This document shows positions 48,856 to 57,025 of a stretch of DNA of 64,000 nt, in pieces. The notes beneath the pieces were generated by a model. It made no database searches. It was not told where the DNA came from and saw only the letters and a program-made list of their open reading frames with translations. Source of the stretch: Intestinimonas massiliensis (ex Afouda et al. 2020) (GTDB lineage: Bacteria > Bacillota > Clostridia > Oscillospirales > Oscillospiraceae); the NCBI RefSeq assembly GCF_900626285.1, contig NZ_LR131147.1:749426-813425 (forward strand), given 5' to 3'. The position numbers and the translations under genes are program-made. Position 1 is the stretch's first letter, and each line of letters starts with the position of its first letter.

Positions 48856-49593
48856 GTGAGAAAAAAGGTTGTTTTCTTTTGCGCAAGAAAAATATTGCTT
48901 ATAATTCCATACATATTTTTTATGTCGCTTTCAGACATCTTTTTGTCGTCTCCACAAGATCAACCTCTTGTAGAAATTCTATGGTACGACATTTTCGGAC
49001 GTCTTTCTGCTGGTAATATTCAAACACTTGTTATGTCCATTGAAAGCCTCGGGGTTATTTTTTTATTTACTATACTTTTCGGGAGCCATATATCGATTTT
49101 TTTTGATTCAATAGGAACATATATCTTCAGTCGTCTCCCAAGCCGTAGAATTTGGATTTCTCAAAAAATTATTGGTCTATGTGCTATTTCGATATTCTAC
49201 ACAATTGTTTACTTAGCCCTAAAGTTTTCTATCTCTTCTAGACGAGTTACTGTCTGGCAGATGGACCGTCAGACTTTATTTACACTAGTTACTCTATTTG
49301 CAATGTTGTTTCCTATATTTGCTGCAGTCTGTTTATTAGCCAACTGGATTTCTATTAAGCATGGTTTACCTATTGGCATTTTAGGAGTATTTGTGCTTAT
49401 ATTGGCTTTGGAACTTGTTGCTATTCTCAATTTCGATAGTCCGGTAAATATGATTTTAAATCCGCTTTGCTTTAATATCGATATAATCCGATCTGTCAAA
49501 ATAGCTTTGGCAAAGATATTGTCCGAACTAGTTTATCTTGCTATTTTGTCAATTGGAATCACATTATATATATGCCGCACAGATATTTTCTAA
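48856..49593 (+). CDS. ABC-2-type permease, module 1 second subunit (245 aa)
   Basis: GTG 48856 follows GGAGG. Six hydrophobic segments with a short cytoplasmic loop (FSRLPSRRIWISQKIIGLCA) that resembles the coupling loop of ABC-2 permeases. The ATPase gene follows within 21 bases. Confidence 0.6.
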   Translation: MRKKVVFFCARKILLIIPYIFFMSLSDIFLSSPQDQPLVEILWYDIFGRLSAGNIQTLVMSIESLGVIFLFTILFGSHISIFFDSIGTYIFSRLPSRRIWISQKIIGLCAISIFYTIVYLALKFSISSRRVTVWQMDRQTLFTLVTLFAMLFPIFAAVCLLANWISIKHGLPIGILGVFVLILALELVAILNFDSPVNMILNPLCFNIDIIRSVKIALAKILSELVYLAILSIGITLYICRTDIF

Positions 49594-49613
49594 CATTTGT
49601 GGGAGGTGCAAAG

Positions 49614-50246
49614 GTGAAACAACTTTTATATGCTGAAAGTGTCTCTAAAAAAATAGGTTCTAAACAAATATTGCAAAATATAACCTTGAATTTGTCTGGA
49701 GGAAATGTATACGGCTTTGTTGGCGAAAATGGTTCTGGAAAAACTATGCTTTTTCGTATTTTAAGTGGACTAGTAAAACCAACTACTGGAAAAGTTTGTT
49801 TAAACAGAGCTGATATCCACAAAGGCCGCTGTTCGGAGAGAATCGGTGTAATTATAGAGAATTCATGTATGTGGCCTGAATTAACCGGATGGGAAAACCT
49901 CCTATTTTTAGGTTCGCTTAATAAGCGAATTTCAAAAGCTGACATTACAACAACATTGGAGAGGGTTGGACTTGATCCAACCAATCCCCTCCCTATCAAA
50001 AAGTATTCACTTGGTATGAGGCAACGTCTCATTGTTGCACAGGCTATTATGGAGAGGCCGAATTTTCTTTTTTTGGACGAACCCACAAATGCCATTGATA
50101 AAGATGGTGTTTTACTTATACGCGACATCATTGCTGAGGAAGCAAATCGGGGTGCTGTTGTTTTGTTGGCCAGTCATATAAGTCAGGATATTTCTACGCT
50201 ATGCACAGAAATCTACCACATGAAACATGGTAAGATCGAGGAATAG
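49614..50246 (+). CDS. ABC transporter ATPase, module 1 (210 aa)
   Basis: GTG 49614 follows GGGAGGTG. BcrA/lantibiotic-immunity type: Walker A GENGSGKTML, signature YSLGMRQRLIVAQAIM, Walker B FLFLDEPTNAID, switch histidine ASHISQD. It is about 210 residues, without a C-terminal extension. Its layout parallels that of the module 2 ATPase at 55329 (the IIE and GLD/NPxD segments). Confidence 0.85.
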   Translation: MKQLLYAESVSKKIGSKQILQNITLNLSGGNVYGFVGENGSGKTMLFRILSGLVKPTTGKVCLNRADIHKGRCSERIGVIIENSCMWPELTGWENLLFLGSLNKRISKADITTTLERVGLDPTNPLPIKKYSLGMRQRLIVAQAIMERPNFLFLDEPTNAIDKDGVLLIRDIIAEEANRGAVVLLASHISQDISTLCTEIYHMKHGKIEE

Positions 50247-50256
50247 GGGGGAACAA

Positions 50257-50946
50257 ATGAGAAAAAAGCATTATCTTTTTTTTATTGCTAACATCTCCCT
50301 TCTTTTGATTTCTATTATCCTTGGTCTTGTCTTTCGAGGCAGCATTTCTGATTGTGGAATTTCTCACCTGTCAAATATAAAAGATGTCAAAGATTTAAGC
50401 ATAGTATTAAATTATGCGTGGAATGAAAATGATGAAGGGGGATTGACCCTTACATCTTTTGGATCGGATGTGGATCTATATGGTGTGGCTTCTGCAGAAA
50501 TTATTGCAGTTGTTGCTCCAACTGGAAACATAATTCAAACTGAGGGAAGCATCGGTCAGGAATTCACTGTGAAGGAAATTATCAAAGGTGATACTTCTCT
50601 TTCAGTAGGAAATACAGCATATGTTTATCAATATTTTGGATTTCAAGAAGTCGATGGACACATCGAATTTATGAACACATTAAATTTGATGATTCCTGAA
50701 AATAACTATCTAATTTTTATGGATATTTCACCGCTAAATGCATATCAAAATGAGCCCGCATTCATTTTAAAATCAGAGTTTTTTGGTTATGTCAAAATCG
50801 AGCGTACCGATACCTTAACACTTGAAGGGAATTATAGAGACTATAATTTTTCCGATTTAGCTAGTTACGAATTTTTCTCTACATCTGATTCTGTAACAAA
50901 AACATTAAATTATATTAGAAACGAATTGTTAAGGAAATTCACATGA
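50257..50946 (+). CDS. membrane-anchored extracellular protein of module 1 (229 aa)
   Basis: GGGGGG lies five bases before ATG 50257. An uncleaved N-terminal anchor (FFIANISLLLISIILGLVFR) is followed by an extracellular domain of about 190 residues rich in beta strands (EGSIGQEFTVKEIIKGDTSL). In position it corresponds to the lipoprotein at 51828 in module 2, although the sequences are not obviously related. A role in immunity or sensing is inferred from position only. Confidence 0.5.
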   Translation: MRKKHYLFFIANISLLLISIILGLVFRGSISDCGISHLSNIKDVKDLSIVLNYAWNENDEGGLTLTSFGSDVDLYGVASAEIIAVVAPTGNIIQTEGSIGQEFTVKEIIKGDTSLSVGNTAYVYQYFGFQEVDGHIEFMNTLNLMIPENNYLIFMDISPLNAYQNEPAFILKSEFFGYVKIERTDTLTLEGNYRDYNFSDLASYEFFSTSDSVTKTLNYIRNELLRKFT

Positions 50947-51312
50947 GAGAAATTCCTTTACTATGTTAAACCGTCCCAAAATTACTCAAACCACCGGGCA
51001 GATTGGTCTCTCTGCTCAGCAGTTAATACTTATCCTATCCATTAGTAACACATAAATTACTGTTTTTTCAATTTGATTCCCGGAAGCTCGGTAGATCCTT
51101 GGTGATCATTAGGTGCAACAAAGAATTTCTTTATGCGTACTGTCCAAAATGAGCCTTCATATTCGTTTATAGAGGTAAAAGAACTTAATCTAAAATGAAA
51201 GATTGAATTTTGGTAAAACTGAACTTATAAAGAGGTGAGTCCCATGGTTTAAGATTTCGCTTTAAAACGAGTTGACACCCCCGATTTTCTAACAAAAGGG
51301 AGGAATTAAAGT
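50947..51312 (+). other. intergenic region with ECF-type promoter and a two-codon leader frame
   Basis: About 366 bases without a protein gene. It contains TGTCCA (51141-51146) and CGTTTA (51164-51169) at 17 bases, the copy B promoter shared with 46848. The expected leader of about 135 bases includes AAAGAGGTGAGTCCC followed by ATG GTT TAA (51244-51252), which may be a minimal upstream reading frame or a relic. A GTTGACA (51268) may mark a second promoter. Confidence 0.5.
51141..51169 (+). promoter_or_regulatory. probable ECF-sigma promoter, copy B
   Basis: TGTCCAAAATGAGCCTTCAT and the following ATTCGTTTATAGAGG match copy A at 46848 over about 35 bases, with the same 17-base spacer. It stands 144 bases before the 51313 secreted-protein gene. 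Confidence 0.55.
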
Positions 51313-51753
51313 ATGAAAAAGCTGAAGATGTTGTTTTCCATGATCTGCGCCATCGCCATCCTTTCTTCGCTGTGTATTCCGGCTTTCGCGTACTCGGACG
51401 GCGATCGTGAAGTCCTGTACTATGACTTCCATATTGGCACTGATGAATTGGTCGGTTGCTCCTCGTCCAGCATGAAGCGCCTCTACAATCGCCAATGGGT
51501 CGTATCGGTGAATAGCCGTGCCAACAACCGCTACGCTATCACCTATGGAATGCTCGACAACAATGCGACTGAGTGGGACTATGCTCTCGTGAGTAACACC
51601 ACCTCTCGTTCCGGGACCGGCAACTTCGGTTCCACTTATCGCAGTTCTTCGTCCATCGGTTCCCGCCTTTATCTCGGCGCCCTCATCAACTACAATGATG
51701 TCAACCGCGGTGTTGAGACTTCCGGCCAGTGGAGTACGGATGCGGCTAAGTAA
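51313..51753 (+). CDS. small secreted protein, module 2, DUF2712-like (146 aa)
   Basis: GGGAGG precedes the ATG. Signal peptide MKKLKMLFSMICAIAILSSL ending at PAFA, then about 120 residues with a glycine/serine-rich centre, a GSRLYLGALINYNDVNRG segment and the ending SGQWSTDAAK. This resembles DUF2712, whose members occur in clusters with ABC transporters in Bacillales and Clostridia. Distinctly less AT-rich than module 1. Either a substrate of the following transporter or an envelope-protective protein. Confidence 0.65.
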   Translation: MKKLKMLFSMICAIAILSSLCIPAFAYSDGDREVLYYDFHIGTDELVGCSSSSMKRLYNRQWVVSVNSRANNRYAITYGMLDNNATEWDYALVSNTTSRSGTGNFGSTYRSSSSIGSRLYLGALINYNDVNRGVETSGQWSTDAAK

Positions 51754-51827
51754 TTTCAAATAACGCAAGGGGTGATGGGGATCGTACAGCAATTCCCATC
51801 ACTCTTTGCTACTTTATGGAGGGGTAT

Positions 51828-52949
51828 ATGAAAAAACCAAGAATGATCTGGACTGGCACGCTCCTTTGCCTTTTATTACTCACAGCCTGCCAGTCGGCTC
51901 CAGACAAACCCACAAACTCAGATACCGGCAACAATTCTGACTCCTCTGTCTCACAGTCCAGTAATCCAGTTGAGAATAATACAGATGCAGGAAGCGATAT
52001 TGCCTCCATTTCAGATGCAAATATGGAACTGGTGCGCGGTGTAAATGGAATAGCGATAGAAGAAACCATAACCACGGCTGATGGGAAACAGATAATCCTC
52101 AATGCTCAGGTTGATACCGAAAATGTCGAAAGTGTTAGGCAGTATCAGTATGAGGTGCTTCCTGTTACGGACGAACTACGCAAAACGCTATTCACTACAT
52201 TTTTTGGCGAGCGCGCTTCTGAGGCTATTTACGACCAGCGAAATGATGTCTGGGAACTTCACAACTCTGAATCAATTGGTGACTATTACCTCTATGAGCA
52301 CACTATGGCCATGGCCGGAGAGAGTATTCCTGGAGAGGAAATCTTTACATTGCAATACCGGGATGTAAACCTTTATCCCTTTGAAGATAACCTTTTGCCC
52401 TCCTTGGCAGAATGTGGTGTATCTATCCCACTGGAGGATGTAATTTCTTTGTGTGGTACCATTACAGATGCCATTGCCCCTCAGAATAGTTATTTCGCTG
52501 ATACTGTGTTGCCTTACGGCAATCAAGGGCGTCGGCCTTACTACAAGATTTTTTTCCGACGCACCGCAGATGGAATGCCCATCACTGGTTACAACGATCT
52601 TTCTTTTTGGGTGGATAGTAATGGTATCCAAACAATTAGCGGCGCTCTTTATGAACTGACATCCCAGCCGATTTCCTCTGACCTTCTTACCCTTGAGGAT
52701 GCAGTTTCGACCTTGCAGGAAAATGCCACACTTATTGATTTCTATGGTGAAGATACCCTTACTGTCGGTGCCATTTCTTTAGAATATATTGTAACGCTGA
52801 CTGAAACACAAGAGGCGGTTGTTGTTCCTGCTTGGCGTTTTCAAATTGGATCTGATGATGATGCCTTGATGATTAACCGTATGCGAGTTCTGGCTGTGAA
52901 TGCGGTCACAGGGGAACTGATTCAAGGAGAGCGGGGGATGAATTTTTGA
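51828..52949 (+). CDS. lipoprotein of module 2 (373 aa)
   Basis: Start at ATG 51828 after GGAGGGG. Lipobox LLTAC at about residue 20, then a serine- and asparagine-rich linker of 45 residues and a large extracellular domain of alternating beta segments (FTLQYRDVNLYPFEDNLLPS, and AWRFQIGSDDDALMINRMRV) that calls to mind YycH/YycI-type regulators. It overlaps the permease gene that follows, so it is part of the same operon. Function unknown. Confidence 0.65.
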   Translation: MKKPRMIWTGTLLCLLLLTACQSAPDKPTNSDTGNNSDSSVSQSSNPVENNTDAGSDIASISDANMELVRGVNGIAIEETITTADGKQIILNAQVDTENVESVRQYQYEVLPVTDELRKTLFTTFFGERASEAIYDQRNDVWELHNSESIGDYYLYEHTMAMAGESIPGEEIFTLQYRDVNLYPFEDNLLPSLAECGVSIPLEDVISLCGTITDAIAPQNSYFADTVLPYGNQGRRPYYKIFFRRTADGMPITGYNDLSFWVDSNGIQTISGALYELTSQPISSDLLTLEDAVSTLQENATLIDFYGEDTLTVGAISLEYIVTLTETQEAVVVPAWRFQIGSDDDALMINRMRVLAVNAVTGELIQGERGMNF

Positions 52950-53761
52950 GTAAATCTTTGCGTTTTCGGCTTCACGCCTCCATTTTCTCCTGGCCGATGC
53001 TGGCCAGCATCATGGTAGGAGCATTCCTACTTTTATGGAATCAGATTTACTACTGGATTATTTACTGTATTTCGTATGAACCCATTCCCTTGAGCGCAAC
53101 ATGCACAACTTTTCTCGACTCCATTTTTAAGGCAAACGACTTGGGTGGTTTTGGCATTTTCGCTGCGATTCTGGCTGTCCTGCCTGCATCCACTCTATTC
53201 TGTGAAGATTACAACAGCGGTTACTGCAAGGCAATTTTGTGTCGGGTAGAGCGGAAACGCTATCTTCAGGAGACCTTACTCTGTTCTGGCATTTCGGGCG
53301 GGTTAGCTGTTTTTCTTCCCGTTCTACTCAGCGATATAGTTTGGATTATAAATGGTGATCCGAACACCGGGGAACAGATGGGAATCAACTATTTTACAGT
53401 CTTTGATGAAACTGTGTATCGGGAACTACAGTTTGTCTGGAACGGCCTTTTTCTGGTGCTGTTCCTGCTCCTGCTGGCTTTTCTGTTTGGCGCATCCTGG
53501 TCTGTAATTGGGCTTTGCGTTTCTGCGCTTATTCCGAATCGCTACATTACTCTGGCTGCTCCCTTTGCACTGTTCTTCGGCACACACCTGATTCTCTACC
53601 GATTGGGTGAACCGCTACTGTTTAGCCCCGCCAATGTTTTGATGCCGGCTACGGACTTCATTCCATTCCCAGCCTTTCCACTGTTGTACCAGTTGGGGAT
53701 GCTGGCGCTGGCCTCTATTTTATGTTGGAAGCTGCTTGAAAGGAGGCTGTGGGATGTTTAA
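52946..53761 (+). CDS. ABC-2-type permease, module 2 first subunit (271 aa)
   Basis: TTG start with a GGGGG site, overlapping the lipoprotein stop. Six hydrophobic segments; the loop FCEDYNSGYCKAILCRVERK after helix 2 resembles those in BcrB-like permeases, which contact the ATPase. Confidence 0.65.
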   Translation: MSKSLRFRLHASIFSWPMLASIMVGAFLLLWNQIYYWIIYCISYEPIPLSATCTTFLDSIFKANDLGGFGIFAAILAVLPASTLFCEDYNSGYCKAILCRVERKRYLQETLLCSGISGGLAVFLPVLLSDIVWIINGDPNTGEQMGINYFTVFDETVYRELQFVWNGLFLVLFLLLLAFLFGASWSVIGLCVSALIPNRYITLAAPFALFFGTHLILYRLGEPLLFSPANVLMPATDFIPFPAFPLLYQLGMLALASILCWKLLERRLWDV

Positions 53762-54614
53762 GATCTGTGCACATCAATTCCGCCAGGCCTTTCTTTCGCC
53801 ACGGCTGTACTTAGCACTGATCTTGGGCTGTACTATTCAAATCATCAGTGCGTTTCCTCTGTTGGATTTTTCAAAAGCCATGGGTGAACCCCTTGGAATT
53901 TTTGAGGCATTCATTTATTTCAATACCGATACCTACACAGCTACCTGCGCTTTTCTGGGTGCTGTTCTGATGGTGTCCGACATACCATTTTCCAGCCAGA
54001 ACGAAACATACACCCTTCTGCGAGTATCCCGCAAGACCTGGGTCGCTGGAAAAGTTCTCTATTTGCTCGGCATCAGCGCAGTGTATTATCTTGTGCTGTT
54101 TATTGCTGGCGCATTGTTTATTTCAGAAAATTCCTTTGCCGCTAATGTATGGAGTTTGCCTCTCTCTGTGCTTGTGCAGAATCGGGCGCCTGAACTGGCC
54201 TGGGAATACCAGGTTTCCTTCCCATACGGGCATTTGATGACACTGACACCAGCCATAGCCTGCGTATTAAGTTACCTGCTTAGTGTGTGCTATGTTTTTG
54301 TAATGAGTCTCATCATTTTCTGGCTTAATCTGCGCATCTCTAAGGTACTCAGTTACCTTGCTGCTATACTGGTTCATGTGGCAGGGTACATTCTGACAAT
54401 CGGGTTTTTGACTGATTCTTACCGAAAGTTTTCGCTTTTGGCGAACAGCCTGCTCATGTATCACAATGTCAGCGGCTCAGAAGCGGAAACCGCATACCTG
54501 ACACTGCCTCAATCGTTCCTGGTCTATGCTGCCGCTGCTGTGGTGCTGTTTCTTTTGATTCTACATGCAATCCACAGTTACGATTTCCGTATTACAGTGG
54601 GGACAAAGCAATGA
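53754..54614 (+). CDS. ABC-2-type permease, module 2 second subunit (286 aa)
   Basis: ATG 53754, six bases after AAGGAGG, overlaps the previous stop by eight bases. Six hydrophobic segments; loop SSQNETYTLLRVSRKTWVAG matches a coupling helix. The partner of the 52946 permease. Confidence 0.65.
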   Translation: MFKICAHQFRQAFLSPRLYLALILGCTIQIISAFPLLDFSKAMGEPLGIFEAFIYFNTDTYTATCAFLGAVLMVSDIPFSSQNETYTLLRVSRKTWVAGKVLYLLGISAVYYLVLFIAGALFISENSFAANVWSLPLSVLVQNRAPELAWEYQVSFPYGHLMTLTPAIACVLSYLLSVCYVFVMSLIIFWLNLRISKVLSYLAAILVHVAGYILTIGFLTDSYRKFSLLANSLLMYHNVSGSEAETAYLTLPQSFLVYAAAAVVLFLLILHAIHSYDFRITVGTKQ

Positions 54615-55315
54615 AAGGACGCCTATTTACACGGGTCTTTGACCGTCATACACTGACCTGCTATCTTACCGCAATAGCCCTCATGCTGTTCCTTGTGGGC
54701 GGCCACCGCTCTCCGCTGTTATTCTTCCTGGGGGTTTCCACCCAAGATGGTGCTGGTGGGCTGGACATTCTGAAAACTATGGAATGGAATTTATGTGTCC
54801 TTCCGCCCGTCTCGGCAAGCCTTCTTTTCCTGATGCCAGAGCTTGGAACACTAAGCACCTATACCGTCTTACGTTCCAAGAACATACGCAGTTGGTGGCT
54901 AATGCGGCTGGCTGCTGTGGTCATAATAAATTATGTATTTTTTCTCTTTGCACTGATCATACTGTCCCTGATTCCTGGCTCGGATTTGTTGTGGGCAAAA
55001 TGGTGTACAGTAGTGGTGCTGTTCCCACTGCACACCACACTTCTCTCAGTTCTCTGTGCTGGTGGTATGATTCTGTCTGCAAGTCGGGCAGCAATCACTC
55101 TTTATCTTTTAGTAGAGTGTGGTCTGTTAGCTGTTGGAATGGCTTATCCACCAGTCAGCTTATTTCTCCCACCCTATTGGGGTATGGCACAGGCAATGGG
55201 CAACAATTTCGGTCCTGCGGTGGCAATCAGCTTGTTTCTGTTGATAGTGCTGAACCTTGGCATCGTGTACTGGCTGGGCCAGCATAATCCAGCAGCAAAT
55301 CCGCAAAGCAAGTAA
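54611..55315 (+). CDS. ABC-2-type membrane protein, module 2 third subunit (234 aa)
   Basis: Coupled by ATGA to the preceding gene. Six hydrophobic segments and a loop GTLSTYTVLRSKNIRSWWLM like that of its neighbours. Three permease-like genes for one ATPase is unusual; one of the three may be regulatory or a decayed duplicate. Confidence 0.6.
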   Translation: MKGRLFTRVFDRHTLTCYLTAIALMLFLVGGHRSPLLFFLGVSTQDGAGGLDILKTMEWNLCVLPPVSASLLFLMPELGTLSTYTVLRSKNIRSWWLMRLAAVVIINYVFFLFALIILSLIPGSDLLWAKWCTVVVLFPLHTTLLSVLCAGGMILSASRAAITLYLLVECGLLAVGMAYPPVSLFLPPYWGMAQAMGNNFGPAVAISLFLLIVLNLGIVYWLGQHNPAANPQSK

Positions 55316-55328
55316 TTGGAGGAATATT

Positions 55329-56003
55329 ATGGAATCAATTATTGAAGTACAGGATGTTACGAAGTCCTTTAAGGGAGCTACTGTACTCCACCAAATCAAT
55401 GTCTCCTTTGAGAAAGGCAAGATTCATGGAATCATTGGGCGAAATGGTTCAGGAAAAACAGTGTTGATTAAAACCATCTGCGGCCTGATCCATCCGGATC
55501 AAGGAAAGGTGATTGTTGACGGAAAAGTCATTGGGAAAGATGTGGATTTTCCAGAGAGCATTGGCGCCATCATTGAGGCTCCTGGATTTTTGCCCTCGGC
55601 CAGTGCTTATCGAAACTTATCATATCTGGCCTCACTGCGGGGACGTATTGGAAAAGACGAGATCCGTGCTGCAATATCCTTTGTCGGACTTAACCCAGAT
55701 GACAAAAAAACGGTGGGAAAATACTCCCTTGGCATGAAGCAACGCTTAGGGCTTGCCCAGGCTATCATGGAAGATCCAGATATTCTATTGCTGGACGAGC
55801 CAATGAACGGTCTGGATAATAGTGGTGTCTCGGAAATGCGGAATTATCTGCTGCAGCTCCGGGAGAAGGGAAAGACCATTTTACTGATTTCACATAGCTT
55901 AGAGGATATCAACACCCTTTGTGACACTGTTCATGAAATGGATCATGGGGTTTTAACTGAAAAAGCACACATTTCTTCTCAGCGACTTGGCCATGAACTT
56001 TAA
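55329..56003 (+). CDS. ABC transporter ATPase, module 2 (224 aa)
   Basis: Start at ATG 55329 after GGAGG. BcrA type: Walker A GRNGSGKTVL near residue 35, signature YSLGMKQRLGLAQAIM, Walker B ILLLDEPMNGLD, switch histidine LISHSLED. The strongest match to the module 1 ATPase in this window. A terminator follows at 56098. Confidence 0.85.
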   Translation: MESIIEVQDVTKSFKGATVLHQINVSFEKGKIHGIIGRNGSGKTVLIKTICGLIHPDQGKVIVDGKVIGKDVDFPESIGAIIEAPGFLPSASAYRNLSYLASLRGRIGKDEIRAAISFVGLNPDDKKTVGKYSLGMKQRLGLAQAIMEDPDILLLDEPMNGLDNSGVSEMRNYLLQLREKGKTILLISHSLEDINTLCDTVHEMDHGVLTEKAHISSQRLGHEL

Positions 56004-56097
56004 AACCAAATCATACATCCTTTATTTTTCGATTTTTACATTGCTTTTATTTTCGCCTTTACTTAAGCTCAAGAGATAGAGCCGATGACCACAGTTC

Positions 56098-56138
56098 ACA
56101 TAAAAAATGGGCGGCATTTGGCCGCCCATTTTTTATGT
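56098..56138. terminator. strong bidirectional terminator
   Basis: ACATAAAAAATGGGCGGC and GCCGCCCATTTTTTATGT form a perfect 18-bp stem with a five-base loop and A/T runs on both sides, between module 2 and the IS66 element. Confidence 0.9.
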
Positions 56139-56267
56139 AAGGAATAAAACACTCAAATCATTTTTATTTTGTAACCGTCAAAGGAGCAAGCGGATAGACT
56201 TCCATGAGATAATAGTGCTGGAACGTAGCGGAACGTTCCAGCACTATTTTGTACGGGGGGTCTTGCC

Positions 56268-56618
56268 ATGACATCAAACAAATTGAAACACCAGGCGCAG
56301 CTGCAGGAATGGGTGGCAGCAATCCAGGATTGCCGGAGCAGTGGGTTATCCGTTCGGAAGTGGTGCAGGCAGCGAGAAATCAGCCCAAGCACATATTATC
56401 GCTGGGAAAGAGAAGTGCTGTCTGCAGCAGACAATATGGCACAGCAGAGAGAACAAGGTAGCGTTACCTTTGCTGAAGTGCCGGTACCAGGAGAGGAATG
56501 CTGCAACGAAGCGGAACATTCCGCTACGCTGTATGTGGGGAATGTGAGGATCGACATCTATTCATCGTGTGGGAGAGAGCAGCTGAAAACATTGGTTGAG
56601 ATGCTGCACATATGCTGA
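56268..56618 (+). CDS. tnpA: IS66 TnpA-like protein (116 aa)
   Basis: First gene of the element: a helix-turn-helix segment (CRSSGLSVRKWCRQREISPS, then TYYRWEREVLSAA) followed by a variable tail. Its end overlaps the tnpB start. IS66 TnpA assists transposition but is not catalytic. Confidence 0.8.
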   Translation: MTSNKLKHQAQLQEWVAAIQDCRSSGLSVRKWCRQREISPSTYYRWEREVLSAADNMAQQREQGSVTFAEVPVPGEECCNEAEHSATLYVGNVRIDIYSSCGREQLKTLVEMLHIC

Positions 56619-56968
56619 ACGATTTCAACTGCAGCTGCCCGGTTTACATCGCCTGCGGATACACAGATCTGCGGCGAGGCATTGACGGACTGGCCAACCT
56701 GGTAAAGAGCCAGTTTCAGATGGATCCCTTTCAGCGAGCGCTGTTTCTGTTCTGTGGAAGAAGGCGGGACCGGATTAAGGCGCTGTACTGGGAAGGAGAC
56801 GGTTTTCTGCTGTTGTATAAGCGCCTGGAGAGCGGCAGTTTTCAATGGCCTCGGAGCACGGAGGAAGTGCAGGCCTTAACGCCTCAGCAGTACCGCTGGC
56901 TGATGGAGGGGCTGAAGACCGAGCAGCCGAAGGCAAACAAGGCAGTGTCCGGCCTGAGCGTGATCTAA
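56612..56968 (+). CDS. tnpB: IS66 TnpB (118 aa)
   Basis: Typical 115-120-residue protein with VYIACGYTDLRRGIDGLANL near the start, the FCGRRRDRIKALYWEGDGFL core and the QWPRSTEEVQALTPQQYRWL tail. Required with TnpA and TnpC for IS66 transposition. Confidence 0.9.
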   Translation: MLNDFNCSCPVYIACGYTDLRRGIDGLANLVKSQFQMDPFQRALFLFCGRRRDRIKALYWEGDGFLLLYKRLESGSFQWPRSTEEVQALTPQQYRWLMEGLKTEQPKANKAVSGLSVI

Positions 56969-57025
56969 TGCCGGAAAGCACGGAAAGCATTGAATTTTTA
57001 GCCTGTTTTATGGTATTATTTACTC

